The translations under genes and the position numbers were made by a program. This document shows, in pieces, positions 1 through 7,603 of a stretch of DNA of 13,108 nucleotides (within the stretch, counting starts at the first letter, position 1; each line of letters opens with the position of its first letter). The DNA lies in the NCBI GenBank assembly GCA_050011415.1, contig JBEKJD010000050.1, positions 1 to 13,108 on the forward strand. The letters run 5' to 3'. The DNA comes from JADFXI01 sp050011415 (GTDB lineage: Bacteria; Nitrospirota; Thermodesulfovibrionia; Thermodesulfovibrionales; Dissulfurispiraceae). The notes under the pieces were generated by a model that saw only the letters and a program-made list of their open reading frames with translations, searched no databases and was not told the origin of the DNA.

Positions 1-1273
1 GCAATGTCTCTTCGGTCAGCTTGCGCACCTTTATCTCAGTCATTAAAGCTATGTTGGCAGCTGACAACTCTGCTGTACGCTCCTGAACCTTTATCTCCAA
101 ATCAGTGTACGCCCCGCGCAGTTTTTCCTCAGCTTCCCTGAGTTCCGTGTTGTCGCGATTCAGTCCTATCATTCGAACAGGCTTGCCGTATGCATCCCGG
201 ATCATTATTGCATTCGCCTTCAGCACCTTAACACTTCCATCGGGATGGATGACACGAAACTCGGTGTCGAATTCTTTCTCACCACGAAGTGCCGCCTCAC
301 TTTCCGCTATCGCTTTAGCAGAATCATCGGGATGAAGGCCGTTTACCCAAGCCTCAACACGTCCCGGAAATGTTTCCGGGGTGAGGCCGTAGAGTTCAAG
401 CATCCGGTCGTTCCAGATCATGATGTTATTGGTAATATCCCAGTCCCAGACCCCAAGCTTGGCGGACTGGGTTGCTAATTTAAGACGTTGCGTAACTGAA
501 CGGAGTTCAGCTTCCGCCTGCTTGCTATCGCTGATGTCCCAGCACACACCTGTCATCTGAACAGCTTGGCCCGTGTTGTCACGATGAATTTTTCCCCTCG
601 CAGCTATGTGGTGAATGCTGCCATCCTGCCAGACCGCACGGTATTCTGTCGCGTACTGGCCCGTTTCGACAGCCCTGCCAAGGTCCGCTTGTACGGTACT
701 CCGGTCTTCAGGATGTATTATTTGGAAAAACTCCTGGGCTGCTCCAGTAAAGGTCTCTGGTTTGGTTCCCAACAGGCGATGAACACCGTAACTCCAGGTG
801 CGCTTGTTCTTGACAATGTCCCATTCAAAAACAGCCATTTTAGATGAGATTAAAGCAAGGTCGAGTTGTTCCCTACTTTGGCGCAGCGCCTCATCAGCCT
901 GTTTCCGTTCGGTGATATCACGGATGACACTACAACAGTATTTGTTTCCTTCAATTTCAATTAATTTAACATGTGTCTCCACAGTGATGACAGAGTCGTC
1001 TTTTCGAAGATGAGAGGATTCAAAACGCAGTTCCCCTTTTTTGAAAATTTCGGATAGCCTTTGAGGGAAAAAATCGATCTGCTCTAAAGCTAAAATCTTC
1101 GATAACTTCATCCCGAACATTTCTTCCTTCATATATCCCCGGGATTCATAGGCCGCCTTATTGGCAAATATTATATTGCCATCAAGATCGTGAATAATAA
1201 TAGAATCAGCAGACATATCTAAAACAGGAGATTGTTGTTGGAAAGAGTCTAATGATAAGCTTGCAGGCAGCAT
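1..1273 (-). CDS. Triple-PAS sensor protein, probable histidine kinase (N-terminal part, cut by window start)
   Basis: The 424 visible residues begin at an ATG at 1273, preceded by a GGGGGA stretch nine bases upstream and bounded by an in-frame TAA further up. There is no signal peptide or membrane segment, so the protein is probably cytoplasmic. Three PAS units are visible. PAS1 (about 20-122) starts with a classic DLDGNIIFANKA core and ends in RDITERKQADEAL. PAS2 (about 136-248) and PAS3 (about 263-374) are of the PAS_3 fold type, with FEWDI...IHPEDR and WDWDI...LHPDD cores and DGS..H/K motifs. A coiled-coil linker follows (about 376-424, with QERTAELSAAN) and runs off the window. Such linkers usually lead into a HisKA/HATPase pair, but a GGDEF or other output cannot be excluded because the C-terminus is not visible. 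The ligand is unknown; no PAS cofactor residues can be assigned by eye. Confidence 0.85.
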   Translation of the reverse strand, partial: MLPASLSLDSFQQQSPVLDMSADSIIIHDLDGNIIFANKAAYESRGYMKEEMFGMKLSKILALEQIDFFPQRLSEIFKKGELRFESSHLRKDDSVITVETHVKLIEIEGNKYCCSVIRDITERKQADEALRQSREQLDLALISSKMAVFEWDIVKNKRTWSYGVHRLLGTKPETFTGAAQEFFQIIHPEDRSTVQADLGRAVETGQYATEYRAVWQDGSIHHIAARGKIHRDNTGQAVQMTGVCWDISDSKQAEAELRSVTQRLKLATQSAKLGVWDWDITNNIMIWNDRMLELYGLTPETFPGRVEAWVNGLHPDDSAKAIAESEAALRGEKEFDTEFRVIHPDGSVKVLKANAIMIRDAYGKPVRMIGLNRDNTELREAEEKLRGAYTDLEIKVQERTAELSAANIALMTEIKVRKLTEETL

Positions 1274-1331
1274 GAAAGGTCTTCCCCCGCTCCTTTTCAG
1301 AAAACTTATTAAAGGCAGATTAGTTGATTAG

Positions 1332-1361
1332 ATAATACTCCCCAAAAGCACAAAACATCAA
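1332..1361 (-). promoter_or_regulatory. Candidate sigma-70 promoter of the triple-PAS gene
   Basis: Read on the minus strand, TTGATG (1361-1356) is followed after an 18-base spacer by TATTAT (1337-1332). The -35 matches four of six consensus positions and the -10 five of six. It would give a leader of roughly 50 bases before the ATG at 1273. This is by-eye matching only. Confidence 0.4.
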
Positions 1362-1912
1362 TGGTCACGGTCAACATAAATATAGTGGGCTTTTGTTCAT
1401 TAACTTTTAAAGATGGGACTTCTATCAAACGCTGTATGTATAAATAAGAGTTTAACTTGGAGAAATCAGTTCTGTGGTTCTGGGGTCAGGCTTGACTATT
1501 GATATTTGGATATATCCCAGCACAGACGTGCATATCTTGCCCTCTTGATAGTTACGCATACTTAAGGGGTCACAGTTACGATCGAAAATCAACGTCTTTG
1601 GTGATTGGTCTCAGGTGAGGGTTATCAGGTGTTAATCGCGCGGTGATCTCCTCACGGAAGTAATTGAGGGAGGGTATCCTAAATACACTTAATAGTATGA
1701 ACGGTAATCATCAGTGGCAACTCTCATACCGACCAGAAATAGACGCGAAGGGAGCTTCTCTCCAGCTGTTTGTTTCCGAAAATTACTTTGCGTCGCCGGC
1801 TGCAGCAAAAGCAACAAACATACGGCATTTATACGATCTCATGACGTGTTCACCCCGGAATGTTTATTCGTTGGATTGGCAGACTACCTGATTAGAATGA
1901 AAAACAAGAACG
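1362..1912. other. Non-coding spacer between the PAS gene and the ABC-F gene
   Basis: About 550 bases without a convincing gene. A 75-codon frame at 1664-1891 (plus) starts with TTG, lacks a recognisable family and has no clear function; I do not call it. The stretch around 1484-1573 holds two short motifs, GGGGTCAGGCTTGACTATTG and, about 80 bases on, AAGGGGTCACAG. These resemble sequences I recall from repeats next to REP-associated Y1 transposases, but no transposase is present here. No tRNA or strong terminator is visible. The bases just after the ABC-F stop (1904-1912 against 1957-1965) form a 9-base inverted repeat with a 44-base loop reaching into the gene, followed on the minus strand by a short T run. 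It is a poor terminator candidate. Confidence 0.5.
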
Positions 1913-3505
1913 TCAAGCTGCGGCGCTTCGCAATTTTTTCGTGGCTTTTCTATTTCCGTTCTTGTCCGCACCGCTCAGCTTCCCTTTCGCTTTCTTTATG
2001 CGGACTCCCCCCTCGCTCTGCCAACCGATGCGTTCGAGGAAGTCGAAGTAGGTGCCTTCGAAGACGTTCACCTCGTCATTGTCGTATACGATCAGCTTGG
2101 TCGCTACGGCCTCCAGGATCATCTCACTGTGCGTCACGATGATGACAGCGCCGTCGAAAGCCTCAATCGCCTCGATCAGCGAGTCAATGGACTCCATGTC
2201 CAGGTGGTTTGTGGGCTCGTCGAGGATCAGCATGTTGGCCGGAGAGATCAGGAGCTTGCCGAGCAGTACGCGGCTCTTTTCCCCTCCCGAGAGCACGCTC
2301 ACCTTCTTGAGCGCGTTGTCGCCGTCGAACATCATGAGCCCGCAGATGGCGCGGGATTCGCCATGGGCATGGTTCGGATGCGCGTCCATGATTTCCTGGA
2401 GCGCGGTTTTGTCGTTCATCAGGCGGCTGATATTGGTCTGGCCGAAGTAAGCGATCTTCGTATTCGGGTGGGGTCTTATGTCTCCGCTTGACGGGGACAT
2501 TTCTCCTGCAAGCAGGTTCAGAAGCGTGGTCTTACCCTTGCCGTTTTTTCCGATGACGGCAATGCGGTCCTTTTTACCCACAGCAAAGTTCAGGCTGTCA
2601 ATGAGTTTCGGTCCGTCCTCAGAAAATGAAAAGGAGAGGTCTTCCACTGTCATCAGCCATTTGGCTTCAAACGGGGCGGACCGAAACTTGAAGTCAAGCG
2701 ATTTGATCTCTCTGAGCTTGTCGAGCCGTTCGTGTTTCGCAAGCGCTTTGATCCGGGACTGGACCGCACTGGCCTTGGTTGCCTGGGCCCGGAAGCGATT
2801 AATGAACTGCTCCACCTCTTTGCGCTTCTTATCGTCGTTCTGGCGCGTCTTTTCGTGGATCTCTTCTTCCAGGAGGATCTGGTCGTATAGCTTCTGCGTG
2901 TTGCCGGGGACCTTTCGCATCTTGCAGCGGTGGATGATCATGGTGTGTGTCGTGACGCTGTCCATGAATTCGCGGTCATGCGTTATGATGATCAGCTCGT
3001 TCCGCCAGGCGCGCAAAAATTGAGTGAGCCAGCGGACCGAAACGATGTCGAGGTAGTTCGTGGGCTCGTCGAGGAGCAGCAGATTCGGCTCCGATACAAG
3101 CACCTTGGCAAGGTTCAACCGCACCTGGTACCCGCCGGACAACGACGACGGCGAGCGGTCGAAGTCGTCGTTGGTGAACCCCAGGCCGTGGAGAATGGCC
3201 TCGGCCTTGTACGTTTCGTCGATATGGTACTCGTTTTTCGGGAGGGCGAGGCAAGCCTCGTGGAGCACCGTATCCTCAGTGAAATGGATATGCTGGGACA
3301 GATGTCCGATGGTGTATCCCGAAGAGACGGTGATCGTGCCGGAGTCCGGGTGCTCTTCGCCGAGGATCAAGCGGAAGAGCGTGGATTTGCCGTGGCCGTT
3401 TCGGCCCACAAGGCCCACGCGTTCGCGCTGGTTTACGGTGAAGCCGACGCCGTCAAACAGCACCTGCTTACCGTAGGATTTTTCGATATTCGCGACTTGG
3501 AGCAT
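1913..3505 (-). CDS. ABC-F family ATPase (ribosome-associated, energy-sensing/translation factor type)
   Basis: Soluble protein of 530 residues with two ABC ATPase modules and no membrane domain, the ABC-F layout. Module 1: Walker A GRNGHGKST (34-42), signature LSGGYQ (122-127), Walker B LLLLDE (142-147) followed by PTNYLD. Then comes a charged helical linker (roughly 215-300, rich in K, R, E). Module 2: Walker A GKNGKGKTT, signature LSGGEKSR, Walker B LILDEPTNHLD. The C-terminal tail is short and very basic. ABC-F proteins bind the ribosomal E site and modulate elongation or rescue; the length fits the YbiT-like group better than the longer Uup or YheS, but I cannot assign a subfamily. I chose the ATG at 3505, preceded by AAGGAAGG, because the fold starts there (MLQVANIEKSYG). 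The frame stays open to 3598, but that extension is not family-like. It is divergent from dus. Codon GC looks higher than in its neighbours. Confidence 0.93.
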   Translation of the reverse strand: MLQVANIEKSYGKQVLFDGVGFTVNQRERVGLVGRNGHGKSTLFRLILGEEHPDSGTITVSSGYTIGHLSQHIHFTEDTVLHEACLALPKNEYHIDETYKAEAILHGLGFTNDDFDRSPSSLSGGYQVRLNLAKVLVSEPNLLLLDEPTNYLDIVSVRWLTQFLRAWRNELIIITHDREFMDSVTTHTMIIHRCKMRKVPGNTQKLYDQILLEEEIHEKTRQNDDKKRKEVEQFINRFRAQATKASAVQSRIKALAKHERLDKLREIKSLDFKFRSAPFEAKWLMTVEDLSFSFSEDGPKLIDSLNFAVGKKDRIAVIGKNGKGKTTLLNLLAGEMSPSSGDIRPHPNTKIAYFGQTNISRLMNDKTALQEIMDAHPNHAHGESRAICGLMMFDGDNALKKVSVLSGGEKSRVLLGKLLISPANMLILDEPTNHLDMESIDSLIEAIEAFDGAVIIVTHSEMILEAVATKLIVYDNDEVNVFEGTYFDFLERIGWQSEGGVRIKKAKGKLSGADKNGNRKATKKLRSAAA

Positions 3506-3816
3506 TCTTTGGCCTTCCTTAACTAATGTATGCAAAAATACAGCCTTATATGTTAACGCAGCAGGGCGATTAAAGCAAATGTTTTCCAAAGAATGCAATG
3601 AAACAAGGCGTCTGATGCACTCTCAATTAGTAGTACAGGGCGAATTTTATCAGATAATCCAATTGATCTGAACGCCTTTCAGCCTTTGCGATGTCCTTCC
3701 TCTTAATCAACACCTTTCCGAATATGATAAAATTGTGCGGTGTACGAACGTTAATCGAAATAGGGATATGAGAAAGGCCGAAGAAAAAGAGAGGGAGAGA
3801 GGGAATGTGACCCCTA
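3506..3816. other. Divergent spacer between the ABC-F gene and dus
   Basis: This 311-base AT-richer stretch must hold the promoters for both flanking genes, but I find no near-consensus pair in either direction. The best on the minus strand is only a partial match (TTGCTT with TAACAT 17 bases on, around 3536-3564). A purine run (AAGAAAAAGAGAGGGAGAG, about 3781-3799) lies just upstream of dus and probably includes its ribosome binding region. GTGACCCC at 3807-3814 is the inverted copy of GGGGTCAC at 1566-1573. Confidence 0.4.
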
Positions 3817-4887
3817 ATGTCTATGAAAGCTGAAACTAACGTGCAAGCACGGCCGCAAGCGATACAGATTCGCAATCTGTTGATCGATCCGCCGCTTCTC
3901 CTTGCGCCGATGGTGGGCCTTAGCCACAGCGCCCTCCGAAGGATTATGATCGGCTTCGGCGGGGTCGGCCTGTTGTCGACGGAAATGCTCTCGGCAAGAA
4001 GGCTGCCCAGAGAAAATCCCCGCATCTCCCCGTATCTGATCAGAACCGAAAGGGAAAGCCCACTTTCCTATCAGCTGCTGATTTCCACTCATAAAGAGAT
4101 AGGTCGGGCAATTGATGCGCTTCACGCATTGAAGGCTGACGCTGTTGATTTGAACATGGGCTGCCCATCGTCGGCGGTCAGCAAGTTCGGCGCAGGCGTG
4201 ATGCTGATGGAACAACCGGAGGAGGCTCGCCGCATCGTAGCCGAGGCCAGAATGCGCACCGCCTTACCCCTTAGTGCGAAAATCCGTCTCGGCAGCGACG
4301 CCGACAGCGGAAAATTAAAGGCGTTCTGCTCCATGCTCGAAGGTGAAGGCGTTGATATGCTTACGGTACATGCCCGGTTCAAACATGAGTCCTTCGCAAG
4401 AAGACCGCGATGGGCATATATAGCCGAAATAAAGGAATGCATTAAAATACCCGTTGTCGCCAATGGCGGAGTTTTCTCTGTAGAGGATGCGGAGACGTGT
4501 CTGAGAGTATCCGGCGCCGACGGATTGATGCTCGGACGGGGGGCGGTTATAAGACCCTGGCTCTTCGCCGAAATTGCCAGGACTGTATTCGACAGCGATA
4601 TCGCGGAGCCGGCGGCGTCACTGCCCGATGTTTACTCAGATTTTTTCGAAGCTCTGAACGCGAATTATCGCCCTGTCTACCGCTTGGTCAGGCTGAAGGG
4701 ATTTACCAACTACTTCGCCCGGAACTATAAATTCGGACACTCTTTGGCGTCCAGGATCCAGTCAAGCAGCAGTATGGATGAAGCAAGGGAAAGGGCCGGG
4801 ACGTTCTTTGCGAACAATAGTAAGGAGAGCATGGCCGCGACAGGGGCCAGAGTGGGCGATGGTGAGCGTCTAAAACAGTTTCTTTGA
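3817..4887 (+). CDS. dus: tRNA-dihydrouridine synthase (Dus family)
   Basis: A 356-residue FMN/NADPH-dependent enzyme that reduces uridines in tRNA to dihydrouridine. The TIM-barrel opens with LLAPMVGLSHSALRR (28-42), matching the family's APM.G.TD..FR start. It continues with TEM (55-57) and YQL (85-87), then the signature NMGCPSSAVSKFGAG (113-127), whose Cys116 aligns with the catalytic cysteine. KIRLG (155-159) supplies the conserved lysine, LTVHAR (182-187) the histidine, and the phosphate-binding end is ANGG (215-218) and MLGRGA..RPW. A helical tRNA-binding domain occupies about 260-356. The first strands fit well, but the HAR segment lacks the usual T..Q.Y.G.ADW spelling, so this is a divergent member and DusA/B/C cannot be chosen. 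The start is the first of two close ATGs (residue 3 is also Met); the purine-rich GAGAGGGAGAGAGGG lies about 14 bases upstream, a loose fit. It converges on the nucleotidyltransferase gene, 64 bases away, with no clear terminator between them. Confidence 0.9.
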   Translation: MSMKAETNVQARPQAIQIRNLLIDPPLLLAPMVGLSHSALRRIMIGFGGVGLLSTEMLSARRLPRENPRISPYLIRTERESPLSYQLLISTHKEIGRAIDALHALKADAVDLNMGCPSSAVSKFGAGVMLMEQPEEARRIVAEARMRTALPLSAKIRLGSDADSGKLKAFCSMLEGEGVDMLTVHARFKHESFARRPRWAYIAEIKECIKIPVVANGGVFSVEDAETCLRVSGADGLMLGRGAVIRPWLFAEIARTVFDSDIAEPAASLPDVYSDFFEALNANYRPVYRLVRLKGFTNYFARNYKFGHSLASRIQSSSSMDEARERAGTFFANNSKESMAATGARVGDGERLKQFL

Positions 4888-4951
4888 AATTAAAGCCACA
4901 GCCCATTTGGATCACACAGGCTCTTCAATTCCGCCCTTGTCACGCCAAAGG

Positions 4952-7585
4952 TCACCCATCAGCAGGCACCGTGCGGACTCCCATAATTTTTTTAACAAAG
5001 GCCAGTTCTTCCTCCCTGGTGGCAAGTCTGCCAAGCAGCTTCTCATCGAGTATCTTCCTGAATACCTCTGAATAAACAGGCCCGGGAGGAAGGCCGAGCT
5101 TTTTCAGGTCGCTGCCTTTTACCAGAGTCCGCACATCTCTCAGCTCCAGCAGAAAGCGCGATATCGCTTTTTTCTTTTCACTGTCCTGCGCCAGCGCCAT
5201 GCTGAACAGGACGACTTCAATATCACAATCCTCCAGCGCATGATAAATATCGACCGGACTATCGGCTTTCAGTTGTTTTAAAATATTCTGGGCTATCTGC
5301 AGAATCTTGAGGATTTGCTCCCGGGGCTTCGGTGGAACAGCAAGCCTGTCAAGGGCTGATTCACGGTCCGCCTTATTCAGTTTATAGAGCAGCGATGCCA
5401 GATAAAGCATACCCTTCTCATAGCGCTCCTCCAAAAAAAGCAGGTCAAACCATGAGATGACATCGTGAACAGACTGGAGAAATGATTCGAGCTCTGAGGA
5501 AAAAGCAAGGCTGTTATGAATCACCTTAAGGAGTCCGAAATCGCCGAGCCGCTTCAGGGCCTTTATGGGGTCGGTCTCCCTGAAGGTAAGCATAAGCTCA
5601 TCATAGAGCCTGGAACCGGAGAGTTTCTCAAAAATGCTCATCCTGAGGGCGAGCTTTATCAGATTCTCCGTATGCTTTGTCAGCTTGAAACCGAAACGCT
5701 CAGAGAAGCGTATGGCCCTGAAAGCCCTCGTTGGGTCTTCGACAAAACTGAGATTATGGAGCACCCTTATGACCTTTTCTTTTAAATCGCGCTGCCCCCC
5801 GAAAAAATCCAGCAAGAGGCCAAAATTCTTTTTGTTCAGCTTTACTGCAAGGGTATTGATAGTAAAATCCCGACGGTACAGGTCTTTTTTTATCGACGAT
5901 GTTTCCACCTTGGGCAGTGCGGCTGGAGACTCGTAATATTCCGTCCGCGCAGTGGCAACATCAAGCCTGAGCACGGGCATCATCACCTGTGCCGTGCCGA
6001 ATTTCTGGTGCACCGTGATCTTCGCTCCTGTCTTTTTTGCCAGGGTCCTGGCCAGGGCGATGCCGTCTCCTTCTGCAACAATATCTATATCAGGGTTTTC
6101 CACGCCCCTCAGCATGTCGCGGACACAACCGCCCACAAGATAGACGCCGAAACCGAGTTCATCGCCGGCCTCCCCGGCCATGACAAGGAAGTCATAAGTG
6201 CGCACCGGCAATTTTTCCTTGAGAATTCTTGCAATGCTCCTGCCAAACCCGCTGTAGGCCTCACTGGTTGCCGGCTCTCTTGGCGACACCTTGCTTTTTC
6301 TAAGAAAACCCTCATAGAGCGACCTGAGTATATCCGTCCTCGTCACCGCCCCTTCAATCCTGCCTTCAGACAGCACCGTGACAAACCTCTGGTTATGCTC
6401 GATCATGTTCTTTTCCACTTCCGCAATAGGCGTATCGGGCGCCGCGGTCAGGGCATCGCTCGTGGCAAAATCCGCGCACCTGTTCCCGCCAAGCCCATGA
6501 AAGAGCGACTTCTCAACAACCCCTCTGGTGATGGTCCCCTGGTAGCCGCCGTCTTTCACTACAGGGAGCGCATTGACCCCATAGCGCGTCATCACGAGTT
6601 CGGCCTCCTTGATGCTGCTGTTCCATTGCACTACAATAACCGGCGTAGTCATCACGTCACGTACTATCTTTGCCGGGCGTATGTGCTTGTGCAGGGCCCG
6701 GACGAGTTTCTCCTCTAAAATTTCAAACGGCACATCTTTTATGGTCGCCGACGCAGCCGTCGTGTGACCGCCTCCGCCGAACTCGGCCATAACACGGGCC
6801 GCATCAAGCTCGGGGGCCCTGCTGCGCGCCACCATAAGAATCTTATCAGCCATACCTATCAGCAGAATAACCGCGTCGGCTTCTTCCATATTCATTATCT
6901 GATGGGCCAGGTGTGCGACATCGCCGAACCCCTCAATCGTGCCTTTTCCGATTTTGATCCTTATACCTTGAATAACGACCTCTTCAAGTGACGTTACCAA
7001 CTCATTCAACAGGGAGAACTCTTCCCTGCTCATCTCCTCTTTAAGAAAATCGGAAACAATATTGAGATTGGCGCCATGCCTGATGAGATGCGCCACTGCC
7101 AGGAGATCGCGCGGCGTAGTCGAGGCAAACATCAGCGAACCTGTTTCCTGGTATATGCCGAGGCACAGGATAGTCGCTTCAAGCGAACTCAAAGGGAGGT
7201 CCCTTTCCCGGATGATTTCGGCGAAAATAGTCGAAACGGCGCCTGCGGTATCTATGACCTCTACCTGGCCTCTGATATCCTCTTTTGCAGGGGGATGATG
7301 ATCATAGATATGCACCTCAACCCCGGGGCATGAAAGAAGTTCTTTAAAAATACCAATCCGGTCAGAATGCTTGGTGTCAACAATGATCAACCGCTTCACC
7401 TCGTCCAGTGAAATATCCCTGATTTTTTTTATCTCCACCGGCTGAAAGGCGTCCATAAAATCCCTCACCTTTTTCTCCATAGAGCCGGGGAAGACAATAA
7501 CGGCGTCGGGATAAAGTTTTTTTGCCGCAATCGCCGAGGCCAGCGAGTCGAAATCGGTATTTAAATGCGAGGTAATTACATCCAT
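4952..7585 (-). CDS. DHH/DHHA1 phosphoesterase - CBS pair - tRNA nucleotidyltransferase fusion (A-adding type)
   Basis: An 877-residue cytoplasmic protein with three parts. (1) DHH phosphoesterase, 1-300: H7..D11.D13 in the first motif, D70 in LIIVDTKHS, DHH at 95-97, GIYQETGS (143-150), then a DHHA1 lobe with GGGGH (270-274). All expected metal-site motifs are present. (2) Two CBS domains, about 305-362 and 370-425, which in other proteins bind adenine nucleotides. (3) A class II nucleotidyltransferase from about 465: GGCVRDML (485-492), catalytic D499 and D501 in DIDIV, RRDFTINTLA (571-580) and EDPTRAFRAIRF (616-627), then helical C-terminal domains. This architecture is known from the A-adding tRNA nucleotidyltransferase of Aquifex, which completes CCA ends after a separate CC-adding enzyme. 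An in-frame TGA four codons upstream fixes the start near the ATG at 7585; the ribosome binding site is weak. The gene follows the sensor gene by 18 bases, suggesting co-transcription. Confidence 0.93.
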   Translation of the reverse strand: MDVITSHLNTDFDSLASAIAAKKLYPDAVIVFPGSMEKKVRDFMDAFQPVEIKKIRDISLDEVKRLIIVDTKHSDRIGIFKELLSCPGVEVHIYDHHPPAKEDIRGQVEVIDTAGAVSTIFAEIIRERDLPLSSLEATILCLGIYQETGSLMFASTTPRDLLAVAHLIRHGANLNIVSDFLKEEMSREEFSLLNELVTSLEEVVIQGIRIKIGKGTIEGFGDVAHLAHQIMNMEEADAVILLIGMADKILMVARSRAPELDAARVMAEFGGGGHTTAASATIKDVPFEILEEKLVRALHKHIRPAKIVRDVMTTPVIVVQWNSSIKEAELVMTRYGVNALPVVKDGGYQGTITRGVVEKSLFHGLGGNRCADFATSDALTAAPDTPIAEVEKNMIEHNQRFVTVLSEGRIEGAVTRTDILRSLYEGFLRKSKVSPREPATSEAYSGFGRSIARILKEKLPVRTYDFLVMAGEAGDELGFGVYLVGGCVRDMLRGVENPDIDIVAEGDGIALARTLAKKTGAKITVHQKFGTAQVMMPVLRLDVATARTEYYESPAALPKVETSSIKKDLYRRDFTINTLAVKLNKKNFGLLLDFFGGQRDLKEKVIRVLHNLSFVEDPTRAFRAIRFSERFGFKLTKHTENLIKLALRMSIFEKLSGSRLYDELMLTFRETDPIKALKRLGDFGLLKVIHNSLAFSSELESFLQSVHDVISWFDLLFLEERYEKGMLYLASLLYKLNKADRESALDRLAVPPKPREQILKILQIAQNILKQLKADSPVDIYHALEDCDIEVVLFSMALAQDSEKKKAISRFLLELRDVRTLVKGSDLKKLGLPPGPVYSEVFRKILDEKLLGRLATREEELAFVKKIMGVRTVPADG

Positions 7586-7603
7586 ATGCGGCTGTCAATT
7601 CAC

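Noticed and set aside
1664..1891. 75-codon open frame on the plus strand in the spacer
   Set aside because: TTG start, no recognisable family or motif and no conserved neighbour; probably chance, though a decayed gene fragment cannot be ruled out.
1904..1965. 9-base inverted repeat followed by a T run at the end of the ABC-F gene
   Set aside because: Loop of 44 bases and location partly inside the coding region make a working intrinsic terminator unlikely.
3506..3598. 31-residue N-terminal extension of the ABC-F protein from an upstream ATG
   Set aside because: The ABC fold begins at the ATG at 3505, which has a good ribosome binding site; the extension has no family similarity.
1566..3814. 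GGGGTCAC and GTGACCCC as ends of one mobile element carrying the ABC-F gene
   Set aside because: An 8-base match is expected by chance at this scale, there is no transposase, and the second copy overlaps the leader of dus.
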